From positions 1-22,195 of the forward strand of contig LZRQ01000039.1 of assembly GCA_002159155.1 (NCBI GenBank): DNA of 22,195 nt, given 5' to 3'. A program made the position numbers and the translations under genes. Under the pieces are notes generated by a model. That model was not told the origin of the DNA and made no database searches. It saw only the letters and a list, made by a program, of their open reading frames with translations. This document shows positions 7,416 through 16,153 of the stretch, piece by piece. This stretch comes from Firmicutes bacterium ZCTH02-B6 (lineage in GTDB: Bacteria; Bacillota; Limnochordia; Limnochordales; ZCTH02-B6). Position 1 is the stretch's first letter. Each line of letters opens with the position of its first letter.

Positions 7416-8147
7416 TCAGAATGACCCTTCGGGCAAAGCGAACACATCGTGCTCCTCAGGGCGGGCTGTCAAGGCCACCCGCAGCCGCGCCGGCCCCCCT
7501 TCCACCGGCCGGTGTTCAACGGTTCCTTCCGGCAATGTGATCACATCCAGCGGCACGCCGTCCGCGATGACTTCCACCCGCCTACCCGCCGTGTCGCTGC
7601 CGGAAAACAGCAACACCGTGTTGGGACCGAGCAAAAGGCCGCGGAAAAGCTCAAACGGGTCCCAGGCGTACCGGAGCAGTTGGGTCACGTATGCCTTGCC
7701 CAGCTCCAGGATGGCGTGCCGCTGCTCGGGCGTCGCGTCCCCATCCACGTACCAGTTGAGGTTGATACCGATCAGCCGCTTTGAGGTGGCCCCAAACACA
7801 TAGGTGATGGAGGCGGGCCCAAAGATCGGGCCGTCAGGAAACGGCGCCAACCGCTCCAGGGCTACGCCCAAGAGGGTTATGCCTTGAACCGGATCCTCGC
7901 CCCATGCCCGCGGAGCGCCCGGGTACTTATCGGCCGCCAAGGCTTCCACCTCGTCCATCGCCATGCCCAAGGAAACCCCGTCGAAGCCCAACACCTCCGC
8001 CTCCACAAAGCTCATCACGTACGTCTCCGGCTGGCCCGTCATGGAAACCTCCAGCGCCCCGGCGGGCCGCACGAGCCCCAACACCGCCAGACACCCCGAA
8101 ACCAGCGCCATAACCAGCGCCGCCGGAAGACTGCTCCGTCTCCTCAT
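7416..8147 (-). CDS. Secreted protein, divergent PGAF-tail family member
   Basis: The product is 243 residues from the ATG at 8147. That start places an Arg-rich n-region (MRRR) ahead of a hydrophobic signal sequence. The body follows the family plan with divergence: VLGFDGVSLGMAMDEV in place of GFRSVRFGMTAEEV, ITYVFGATSKRLIGINLNW in place of the YYILGASTERLMYINVVW block, and a tail ending DVFALPEGSF. An added segment of about ten residues precedes the tail. It starts 32 bp after the tpsA stop, so it should be co-transcribed with tpsB and tpsA and exported through Sec. The function is not recognised. Candidate roles are periplasmic helper for the very large exoprotein or surface ligand, and nothing in the sequence separates them. 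Confidence 0.82.
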   Translation of the reverse strand: MRRRSSLPAALVMALVSGCLAVLGLVRPAGALEVSMTGQPETYVMSFVEAEVLGFDGVSLGMAMDEVEALAADKYPGAPRAWGEDPVQGITLLGVALERLAPFPDGPIFGPASITYVFGATSKRLIGINLNWYVDGDATPEQRHAILELGKAYVTQLLRYAWDPFELFRGLLLGPNTVLLFSGSDTAGRRVEVIADGVPLDVITLPEGTVEHRPVEGGPARLRVALTARPEEHDVFALPEGSF

Positions 8148-8179
8148 GGCTTTTCGTCCTGCTCCTTGCCCGTCGGCGA

Positions 8180-11100
8180 TTACTGATACTTCCACTTAAA
8201 CGCGGCCTGCCCGTTCTCGTTCATGACCAGCTCCAACCCGAGCGCGTCCATCTCCCGCTGCATTTCCTGGAGAACGGGGCTCCCGGGCTGGTACCCCTGC
8301 ATGGCATCTTCCATCAAGCGCTGGGCATACAACATCGCCTGGCCACCCTGGCCCTGGCCCATCCGAAGCAACTGCTGGAAGAAATGCGACCGGGCGGTGT
8401 GCTGGGCCTTGAGGTACTCATCGAGTTGGCTCTGAAGCGCATCCATGCGGTTGACCAAATCCCGGCTCGTTTGCCAGGCTTGCCGCAGGTCGGGCGGGAG
8501 CGACTCCGGCCTCAACAGGGACCATTCCGCATTCTCAGCAAGATATTCGAACCGCGCCACCGGGTCCCGGATTTCCATGGCTGTCCGCAGTTGCGCCACC
8601 GCGAGCTCCTCCACGCTCGGCGGGCATCCTCCCATTCCGAGCCCACAGCCGAGTGCCTCGAAGCCGCGTTTCACCTCGTCGAAGTCGATCCGGACGTAGT
8701 CGGCGGTCTGGAAGCCGATACCGAACGCAGCCATCCAAGAGAAGCCGATAATCAGGTCTCCGTCATCGAGGTCGATAGTCAGCCTCGGCATCTCGATGGC
8801 GACCACGGCGCCAGTCACCAGCGAAATGCTCCCGTCGAAGCGCACCGGCCCATCCCCGATCCCGAATGACGTGCCCAGTTCGGCCCACTGCCCGGCCGTC
8901 ACCCCGCCCAAGCCAAGCTGGAGCTTGCCGTCTTGATACCCAAAGCCGTACTTGACCCGCGCTCCCGCGTAGATCCCTACGTCGGCCCGCAAGTCGGCGG
9001 GGAGCCCGAAGAGGTAGTTGAAGTCGACGCCCGTTCCCGCACTGGTACCCACGACCGCGGACATTTGCCCCGTGATGCCCGAGGGGCCAGCCTTCGAATA
9101 CAGCAAGAACTCCGCTTGCACCCCGGCCCGTACGTCGCCCCAGTCGAAATCGTAGACGATCTCCTGGCCCTGGGTGGCGTACAGCCTGATGTTGGTGAAA
9201 GTCACACCGTACTCCAACAGGACGGTAGCGTAGGTCCTCGCGGTCGCGTCCGCGGATAGCGCGACTTCGTAGTTCACGCCGTATCCCAGTTTGGGATCAT
9301 CCAGGCCCAGCGCCACGTCGCGGAACACGGCACTGGTGCCGGCCCGCTGGGGCACGTACCAACGCCGGTTGTCTTCCTCGGCCCGTTGCTGCAGCTCGTC
9401 CCCGGACGTCAACTGCGCCGGCCGCCCGCCGGGGCCGACGAGCCAGATTTCCCCGGACTCGGTCTGCTCCAGCCCAACCGGCACCGGTGCCACCGAATCC
9501 AATCCCAAGCTGGAATCGGGGAAAACCGTCAAACGACCGACATACGCCGCTTCCACGGGGAAGGGGATCAAGTAGTTGGCTGCGGGCCCCCCAAAGCCCT
9601 CGACCCACAGCTCATAGACGCCCGGGACCCCGATCGCCGCCTCCGGTGCGATACGGAACAGACAGCGTTCCCCTGGCCGGCACTGCCCCTCGCCACGCCG
9701 CAAGTACGCCCCGATGATGGCTTCGGCGGGCAAGACCTGGCCTGCCGCGTAGAGATGAACGCCAGGCCCGGCGATGAGATCGCCGTACTCTGGATGGCTC
9801 GAGAGCCACCCGGTTTCCGGCATGTACACGGCCGGGAACGTCATCCAAAAGACCCACATGGGCACGATCTGGAGCAGGCCAGGGCGATTGTCCTCTGGGG
9901 CGATGACATAATTGGCCGCGTCCGCACCCTCAAGGCCCGACAGCACTTGCCAGTAGAAGCCCGGAGGCGGCACATCCTCGACGCGGCCCACATGGCCTTC
10001 GAAGTCTACCAGTACGATCTCGCCCGGCACCACATCGTCGCCCGGCACTAACCCGACCAGCACCACATCGCCGGTGATCTTGCCGGGCACCCACACGTTG
10101 GAGTAGTCGTACCGGCCGGTCAACCACGGGCCCTTGGACCGCCGGCCGCCGTTGCAGGTGATCGGGTCGTCGCAGGGCAGGAAATTGCCGTACTGCCCGA
10201 TGGAATCGGAGATGATGTACCGGAGCGGCCGGGGATCGACCCGGATGACGGCATTGTCGCCGAAATCCATGCGCAAGCTGTACTTGTACGCATCGGGGCC
10301 CGTGAGTTCCAGGCCGACGGCGTAGTCGCCCGTCTTCAGCTCGGAAAACGGCTTCAAGTTCCCTTCCGCGTCCCGGAACAAAATCTCGCAGCAGTCGTCC
10401 CAGCTCAACACGCCGCCGTACTCGCCCGCAAGCACCGGCATGTCGAAACCGTACATGTGGTGCAGGTATGTCACGCCGTCTTCCACCGTGATGGACCGGA
10501 ACCCGATCTCCAGCGGCCTCGGCACGATGGTCAAGTTGTACGCCGGTTGTTCGACCAGCACGTAGTTGAAGGCGTCCAGCCCGCGCAGCTCAAAGATGAT
10601 GGGCCCATACGTGCCCGGCACGTTGTCGGCCCGCCAGGGGTTAAACCGGCCTGTGGCATCCAGGCGCAAGGCTCCGTCCGTATGCAGGTGGACGTCATCT
10701 CCCGGCAAAAAGGCGGGCTGGCCGTTGGGGCCCACCACTGCACCGGCGAGTGACCCGACCTCCAACCGGGTTCCATAAACCCACGTCGTCTGCTCAGGGG
10801 CCAAGATCCTCACCGGCCGCGGATCCACCGTGAATCCGCCGGACACCGCATGGGCGAGGGCGAAGTTGCCCGCGTCCGCTCCCAAGAACGGCAGCTCCGG
10901 ATCCAGCAGACGGATGGCGAAATGGCCGGCGAACGGCGTCCTCACGTTCAACTCCTCGTGGTAGGAAACCCGGAAGTCGCCGTCCCAAATCTCCAGCGGC
11001 GCGAGCCGCAAGTCCGCGCCGGCAAAAAAGTCGTCGTAGTCGCCTTCGATGTCGATCACCGGTCGGACGGCGTCGGCGGTCATCATGTCGCCATAGGTCA

Positions 11101-14100
11101 GCGGGCGGGTTTCGAACCTCACCGTTATCCGGCGGGCCTGAATAGTGATGGTGCGCGCCAGGTCTCGCGTTTCAAGCTTGTAGTTTCGCGCGGCCGGGCC
11201 CTGGAGCAGGAGCTCCCAAGTATACGTGCCCGTATTGAGGTAGCCCTGGGTGCTCAAGGACGCAGCCAAGTGCACGGGATGGAAGGTTGCCAACCACACA
11301 TCGTCGTCGGCCAGCAGGCCCGTCGTCCGGCCGGTGGGGACGCGGTAGTCCAGCGCAAACGCCGACTCGGGCTGGCCGCGGATGACCCCGTAGAGCCATT
11401 CCAGTTCGCCGAACTTGTATGTGCCCGTCCCAAGCCTAGTGATGGCGTGGCCGAAATAGAGCAGCTTCAAGTCCTCAACGGCGACCGGGCGCTGCTCCAC
11501 AAACAGGGATCCCCGGTACGAATTTTCGTGGTCCAGGACGTAGTTGGCCTTGTGCTTGCCCTCAAGCCCTATGAGGATCAACTCGTACACTTGGCCTGAC
11601 ACGGCGGTCGCCGGCAAGTACTTGGGATATTGCTCCCGGTTGACCACGACCACCTTGCCGGCGCGCACGTCGTCGCCCGGCAAAATGGCGTTGGCCGGGA
11701 ATACGACGGTGCCCAGCTGCCTGTCCTCGTCGCCGTAGGTGATGGTGCCGCCCTCCAGGGTATAGACAATCGGCCGCGGGTTGATGGTCACCGTCCCCCA
11801 CGTGCTGCCCTCCAAGTCCAGCTCGTAGTTGGGATCACCGTGGCCGCCTACCATGATGGTGTAGGAGCCCACGGGCGTCCGCTCACCCAGCCTGGTGTCG
11901 AGCTGCACCACCTTAAACCAGATACCGGCCAAGCTGGTTTCTCCGTAGGCCGCGTTGTGGAGGGTGTATCCGACCGAGACCGGATCCCCGTAAGTGCGCT
12001 GGAAGTCGGGGATGGTGACCGTGACCGTGCGTTTCAAAATCTCCAGCGTACCGAGGGAGGGCGAGGCCGGCAGCGTGAAGTTGTCCTTTTCGGGACCTAG
12101 GAGCTCCGTGATGACGTAGACGTGGCCCGGTCCCACTCCCGGTTTCGGAACGGGGGTGCCGTCCACCAAGCGGACCTCAACCCGGATCTGGAGTCCCTCA
12201 TAGCCCGGGGCGTCGAAGATCAATTCGTCGCCGTAAACGGCGGTCAAGTGAGGAGTGTAGTTGGTCAACGGCAGCGGCTCGACGTACAGCAAGTCGGCGC
12301 TGCTGCCGTCATGGTCCAGGACGTAATTGGCTGCGGCCTCGCCCGACAGCGCCCCGAGACGGATCCGGTATGTCCCGACCGGCAGGCGAGCGCCCCAGCG
12401 AAACGCAGCACCGTCGCTTTCCCGCACAAAGACGATGTCGTCCAACGCCGCCCGGACATCGTCCTTGCTCGTCCCGGTGCCGGCGATCTCACCCTCGCGC
12501 AGTTGGTAGGCCACGTGAAAATCGGACGTGTACACGACGGCGCCAGCCGGGCCAGCGGTTTGATAGGTGATGGGCTTGGGCTCAACGATTAGCGGCACCG
12601 GGACGATTTGCTCATCGGGCAGGACATAGTTGCCGGCCAGCGCGCCGGTCAACGGGCTGCCGCTCGCGTTTGCAGCCCTGACGATCAGATATGGCCCAGC
12701 GGGAACGTCCACGCCGGGGGCGTAGTTGTGGTCCGGGTCCCTCTCGAGCTCAAAGTAGTCAGGATTCAGGGCAACGCCCCATTCATCGCCGGGCAACACG
12801 CCCACCAGGCGCGGCAGCGGCAACTGCCCGAGCTGCCGCCCGCTGGTGTCCCCGTAGACGATGCGGATCAGGTCCGCGTCGAGAACGATCTCGAGCGGGG
12901 CCACCTCCAGCCGGCCAGCCTGGCTGCCGGCCATGATGGGCGCGTAATTGCCGGCCAAATCGCCGGTCAGGCCGACCACGACGATCCGGTAAACACCGGC
13001 GGGCGTCCTGTCACCCAAGGCCACCGGCTGGTCCAGGTTGAGCTCCAACAGCCCGATCACCGGCCGGACGTCGTCCTCATCCTCTGGCAACACGCCAAAC
13101 AAGGTCGCCGGGCCCACATCGGCCTTGGTGCCGTAGGTACTGGACGCGTTGGGGACTGACCACGTGATCTCCTTGGGCTTGACGGCCAGCCGGCCGTCGG
13201 TGCCGCCGCTCAGCACATAGTTGCCCGCGGCGTCGCCCTCCAGCTCCAGACGCACAACCTTGAATGAATAGGTGCCGACCGGCAACCGGGCGTCGTTTTC
13301 CACCGGCTCGCCATCGGCAAAGAGTTGCAACACAGGCCGTACGGACAAGTCGTTCTCGTGCCACGGCGCCAAGCCGCTCAATTGATAGACAGGCAGGCCG
13401 GTCTCGCCGTAAAACCGGTCCAGCTCATCGACCCAATAAGTGACCGGCTTCGGATCGATGGTCACGCTGCCGGCGAAGGTCTGGTCAGGAGCGAGCCGGT
13501 AGTTGCCGGCCCCATCCCCCGTCAGTCCCGTAACGGTATAGCTGTACTCGCCCGCGTCGAGGCGCGCCGAGAGCCGGAAGCCACTGGCGGTGCTCTCGAA
13601 CACGACCGCCTGGGGCATCCCGCCCAGCCGAATCAGCTCGCCGGTGGGTACGACCGACTGCAAGTCGTCCTCGAGGACGTTCTCAAGGGCGAAGAGGGTG
13701 GAGGGATCGCTATAGAAGTACCTCGGATCAGTCTCAAACCTGACGGTGACCGTGCGGGGCTCGATCACGACAGGTACCCGCGCTCCGTCTCCCTTGCCGT
13801 CCCCATTCGCATCGGGGCCCGTCAGATCGATCCAGTAGCCGCCCAGTGCGCCGCTGACCCAATAATCCTTTAGTACCTCGGTCCCCAGCTCCTGGTCGTA
13901 CTCCTCCCGCGTCTCGATCTCGACCGGCTTGAAAGCGAAGCTGCCCGTAATCTCGAGGACGAGATAGTACGGTTCTCCGCCGGGCGTCGTCACGGGCGCT
14001 TTCACGTCCGGCCCGCTTACGACCCGGAACGATCCCGACGCGAACACTTCCTCCAAGGGAATGGCGCCGTCAGGGGTGGCGACCATCACCGGCTGGCCGC

Positions 14101-16153
14101 TTATCACGACGCCCTGGCCGGCTTGAGCTTTGCTGTGCTCCGCCAGGACCAACAGGAGACCCTCGTCCTCCAGAGCGGGGATGTCGGGATTCGCGTCGCC
14201 GTATTCGCGCCTGGCCGGAACAATGCTGCCCAAGATCAACCGGGTAGCGTCCACGACGCCGCCGCGGCCGATGCGAGTGAGAACGCCCGCCTCTTCAAAC
14301 TTGAGGATCGCTCCGCTGTTGAGCTGTCCGGTGCTCGTGATGCCGTACTGCACCAGGTTGTGGGTCTTCTCCGCCGTCCAAACGACCCGGCTCCCCTTCA
14401 GCGTGAGCGCCCCGCTCCAAACCCTCACCCGCAGATGGCCATCCAAGACGATGTCCCCGTCCGCCTCGACGTCCGCGAAGATGTCGATAAAGGCCGGGTC
14501 GTCCTCGTCCTCGGGCGCCAGGTAATTGGGCACCCCTTCCTCGATGATAGCCGTCAGCCCGGCGCCCCGAAACCCGCGGGGCAATTCGATGCTGTCCACC
14601 TGGAGGCCCAGGCTGGCGTCGCCGCCCAACGCTTTGAGGGTCAGGTGTCCGTTGAGGCCGGCAAATCGCGCATCAAAAAAAGTCTCACGACCAAGGACCA
14701 CTCGCGTCGAGATGCGCGCCCTCCTTCCGTCGAGGTCGATCCCGGACACGGGCGGCACGTTCACCACCAGGGTCCAGTTGCTGTTGTAGGTTTGGAACAA
14801 GCCGCCGAGCTCGATGGTGGTACCGGCCCGGAGTTCCACATCCCCGGCCTTTCCGCTGCCGGCCAGAATTGCTCCTTCCTCGAGCTTCAATCCGCTGTAC
14901 CATTCTAGCGTGTCGTTGGCGTGCAGCCGCACGTTGACCCCGGCGCGGAGCAGGTCGCCGATGTCGCTGCGGTCGGAGCCGGGTTGGCCATCGTATGTCT
15001 GGCCACGTTCGAAGATTAACGTCCACTGCGCAGAGGGTACGAAACCGTCGGGGGTCCCTTCGGGAGCGACGGCGATGTAGTCGGCAGCCAGCTCCAGCAG
15101 CCCGCCCTCGCCCAGGCGCACCTGGTGCTCGCCGTCTCGGGAAAACTCCAGGTCGACCTTGCTGCCCTCGATGCGGATGTGCCCGCCCGGGGCGCCCTCC
15201 TCGTCCGGACTCACGTCCAGCTGACCGGTAATCGTGATGGGATTGCCTTCGCCGGTGGTGAAAACAATCCGTCCGTTCTCCCCCGCGACGCTCCTGGCCG
15301 AAATCGTTCCTGGCATGTTGATGGCCTGCCGGACGGCCTTGTACGCGGCCGACGCCTCCAGGAGCACCAAGCCCCCTGGAGCACTGATGCTGCCCGTATT
15401 GCTGACCAGGGGAATCGGATCGGAGTCATCATCCTCGTTCTCCCGGATGTTTACCGGTGCAAGCACCTGCAGGAAACCGTCCCCCGTCAGGTCCAGCGTC
15501 GCCGCCGAACCCGACGCCAGCGCCACGCGGCCCAGCCGGGCGACGACGATCTCGTTGTTGTTTTCCACCCGCGTACCTAAGAGGACCGCGTCGCGGGCGC
15601 TGATCTTGCCTTGGTTGACGACCGCCGCCTCCGGATCGCCCTGTCCCGAGGCAAACGCCAGGGTAGGCTCCCCCGCCCGAAACGCCGCTTCCGCTTCCTC
15701 CGCAAGCCGCAGCGTCGATGCGGCGAACATGCCGCCCGTATCGATGACGCCGGTTTCCGTGATGGTGATACCGAAAGGATTGACGAGGAAGATCGATCCG
15801 GTGGCCGTCAACGTCCCCGCCAACGTCGACCCAGACTCGCCTTGCACGATGTTGAGCGTGGCCGCCTGGGAGCCCGCTTCCTGGACAAAGTTGACTTGCG
15901 CATCTTTGCCGATGTTGAACGAACCCCATCGGATGACGGTGCGCTCTTCGGTTTCCGGCTGGCGGATGGTCATCACTTGCTTGTTCGCGTCAGAGTCCAA
16001 GACAGTCCCGATAGTGATCCGAGACCCATCATCAAGGACGTAGTTGTCGGGCAGCTCCCACGGGTCGGGCGCCTGCCCCAAAGCGGCGGGCGCGGCCCCA
16101 AGGCAAACGGCTACGGCCACCGCGGCAACGAGATACTGCAACCGGCGCGTCAT
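8180..16153 (-). CDS. Giant TpsA exoprotein: FHA-type secretion domain, MBG/YDG repeats, novel C-terminus
   Basis: The product is 2,657 residues. The ATG at 16153 overlaps the tpsB stop (TGATG) and follows GGAGGT (16168-16163) by nine bases; a TTG one codon upstream is less likely. Order: signal peptide (1-27); TPS domain (about 28-320) with VIRWGSFNIG, LVNPFGITI near 125 and INMPGTI, the features that address TpsA proteins to their TpsB; a beta-rich region to about 795; about 14 MBG-type repeats (about 797-2205); a glycine-rich beta domain (about 2210-2510); and a helical, Gln-rich tail ending KWKYQ. An Asp/Gly loop DANGDGKGDG near 780 looks calcium-binding. Known TpsA proteins are adhesins, haemolysins or contact-dependent toxins. 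The repeats suggest an adhesin or filament, with the C-terminal domain as the unknown effector part. No frameshift is seen over 8 kb, unlike the paralogue. Confidence 0.92.
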   Translation of the reverse strand: MTRRLQYLVAAVAVAVCLGAAPAALGQAPDPWELPDNYVLDDGSRITIGTVLDSDANKQVMTIRQPETEERTVIRWGSFNIGKDAQVNFVQEAGSQAATLNIVQGESGSTLAGTLTATGSIFLVNPFGITITETGVIDTGGMFAASTLRLAEEAEAAFRAGEPTLAFASGQGDPEAAVVNQGKISARDAVLLGTRVENNNEIVVARLGRVALASGSAATLDLTGDGFLQVLAPVNIRENEDDDSDPIPLVSNTGSISAPGGLVLLEASAAYKAVRQAINMPGTISARSVAGENGRIVFTTGEGNPITITGQLDVSPDEEGAPGGHIRIEGSKVDLEFSRDGEHQVRLGEGGLLELAADYIAVAPEGTPDGFVPSAQWTLIFERGQTYDGQPGSDRSDIGDLLRAGVNVRLHANDTLEWYSGLKLEEGAILAGSGKAGDVELRAGTTIELGGLFQTYNSNWTLVVNVPPVSGIDLDGRRARISTRVVLGRETFFDARFAGLNGHLTLKALGGDASLGLQVDSIELPRGFRGAGLTAIIEEGVPNYLAPEDEDDPAFIDIFADVEADGDIVLDGHLRVRVWSGALTLKGSRVVWTAEKTHNLVQYGITSTGQLNSGAILKFEEAGVLTRIGRGGVVDATRLILGSIVPARREYGDANPDIPALEDEGLLLVLAEHSKAQAGQGVVISGQPVMVATPDGAIPLEEVFASGSFRVVSGPDVKAPVTTPGGEPYYLVLEITGSFAFKPVEIETREEYDQELGTEVLKDYWVSGALGGYWIDLTGPDANGDGKGDGARVPVVIEPRTVTVRFETDPRYFYSDPSTLFALENVLEDDLQSVVPTGELIRLGGMPQAVVFESTASGFRLSARLDAGEYSYTVTGLTGDGAGNYRLAPDQTFAGSVTIDPKPVTYWVDELDRFYGETGLPVYQLSGLAPWHENDLSVRPVLQLFADGEPVENDARLPVGTYSFKVVRLELEGDAAGNYVLSGGTDGRLAVKPKEITWSVPNASSTYGTKADVGPATLFGVLPEDEDDVRPVIGLLELNLDQPVALGDRTPAGVYRIVVVGLTGDLAGNYAPIMAGSQAGRLEVAPLEIVLDADLIRIVYGDTSGRQLGQLPLPRLVGVLPGDEWGVALNPDYFELERDPDHNYAPGVDVPAGPYLIVRAANASGSPLTGALAGNYVLPDEQIVPVPLIVEPKPITYQTAGPAGAVVYTSDFHVAYQLREGEIAGTGTSKDDVRAALDDIVFVRESDGAAFRWGARLPVGTYRIRLGALSGEAAANYVLDHDGSSADLLYVEPLPLTNYTPHLTAVYGDELIFDAPGYEGLQIRVEVRLVDGTPVPKPGVGPGHVYVITELLGPEKDNFTLPASPSLGTLEILKRTVTVTIPDFQRTYGDPVSVGYTLHNAAYGETSLAGIWFKVVQLDTRLGERTPVGSYTIMVGGHGDPNYELDLEGSTWGTVTINPRPIVYTLEGGTITYGDEDRQLGTVVFPANAILPGDDVRAGKVVVVNREQYPKYLPATAVSGQVYELILIGLEGKHKANYVLDHENSYRGSLFVEQRPVAVEDLKLLYFGHAITRLGTGTYKFGELEWLYGVIRGQPESAFALDYRVPTGRTTGLLADDDVWLATFHPVHLAASLSTQGYLNTGTYTWELLLQGPAARNYKLETRDLARTITIQARRITVRFETRPLTYGDMMTADAVRPVIDIEGDYDDFFAGADLRLAPLEIWDGDFRVSYHEELNVRTPFAGHFAIRLLDPELPFLGADAGNFALAHAVSGGFTVDPRPVRILAPEQTTWVYGTRLEVGSLAGAVVGPNGQPAFLPGDDVHLHTDGALRLDATGRFNPWRADNVPGTYGPIIFELRGLDAFNYVLVEQPAYNLTIVPRPLEIGFRSITVEDGVTYLHHMYGFDMPVLAGEYGGVLSWDDCCEILFRDAEGNLKPFSELKTGDYAVGLELTGPDAYKYSLRMDFGDNAVIRVDPRPLRYIISDSIGQYGNFLPCDDPITCNGGRRSKGPWLTGRYDYSNVWVPGKITGDVVLVGLVPGDDVVPGEIVLVDFEGHVGRVEDVPPPGFYWQVLSGLEGADAANYVIAPEDNRPGLLQIVPMWVFWMTFPAVYMPETGWLSSHPEYGDLIAGPGVHLYAAGQVLPAEAIIGAYLRRGEGQCRPGERCLFRIAPEAAIGVPGVYELWVEGFGGPAANYLIPFPVEAAYVGRLTVFPDSSLGLDSVAPVPVGLEQTESGEIWLVGPGGRPAQLTSGDELQQRAEEDNRRWYVPQRAGTSAVFRDVALGLDDPKLGYGVNYEVALSADATARTYATVLLEYGVTFTNIRLYATQGQEIVYDFDWGDVRAGVQAEFLLYSKAGPSGITGQMSAVVGTSAGTGVDFNYLFGLPADLRADVGIYAGARVKYGFGYQDGKLQLGLGGVTAGQWAELGTSFGIGDGPVRFDGSISLVTGAVVAIEMPRLTIDLDDGDLIIGFSWMAAFGIGFQTADYVRIDFDEVKRGFEALGCGLGMGGCPPSVEELAVAQLRTAMEIRDPVARFEYLAENAEWSLLRPESLPPDLRQAWQTSRDLVNRMDALQSQLDEYLKAQHTARSHFFQQLLRMGQGQGGQAMLYAQRLMEDAMQGYQPGSPVLQEMQREMDALGLELVMNENGQAAFKWKYQ
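9530..13765 (-). repeat. Tandem MBG/YDG-type protein repeats inside tpsA
   Basis: About 14 diverged repeats of roughly 85-110 codons run through the exoprotein. Each tends to show an F/T/V-YG-D/E/T start (FYGETGL, TYGTKAD, VYGDTSG, TYGDPVS, TYGDEDR, TYGDMMT, VYGTRLE, EYGDLIA and others), a mid-repeat PGDDV-like turn, a VGTYRI-like strand and a GNYVL-like end. Divergence between units is high, which would limit homologous recombination within this gene. The same repeat type builds both pieces of the degraded paralogue. Confidence 0.85.

Noticed and set aside
9386..10051. Long plus-strand open frames inside the tpsA region (also near 10850-11599, 13325-13873, 14123-14908 and 15234-16043)
   Set aside because: They lie antisense to a continuous 2,657-codon gene with clear domain homology. 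They have no recognisable domain or ribosome binding site, and their Arg/Pro/Gln-rich content is typical of GC-driven shadow frames.
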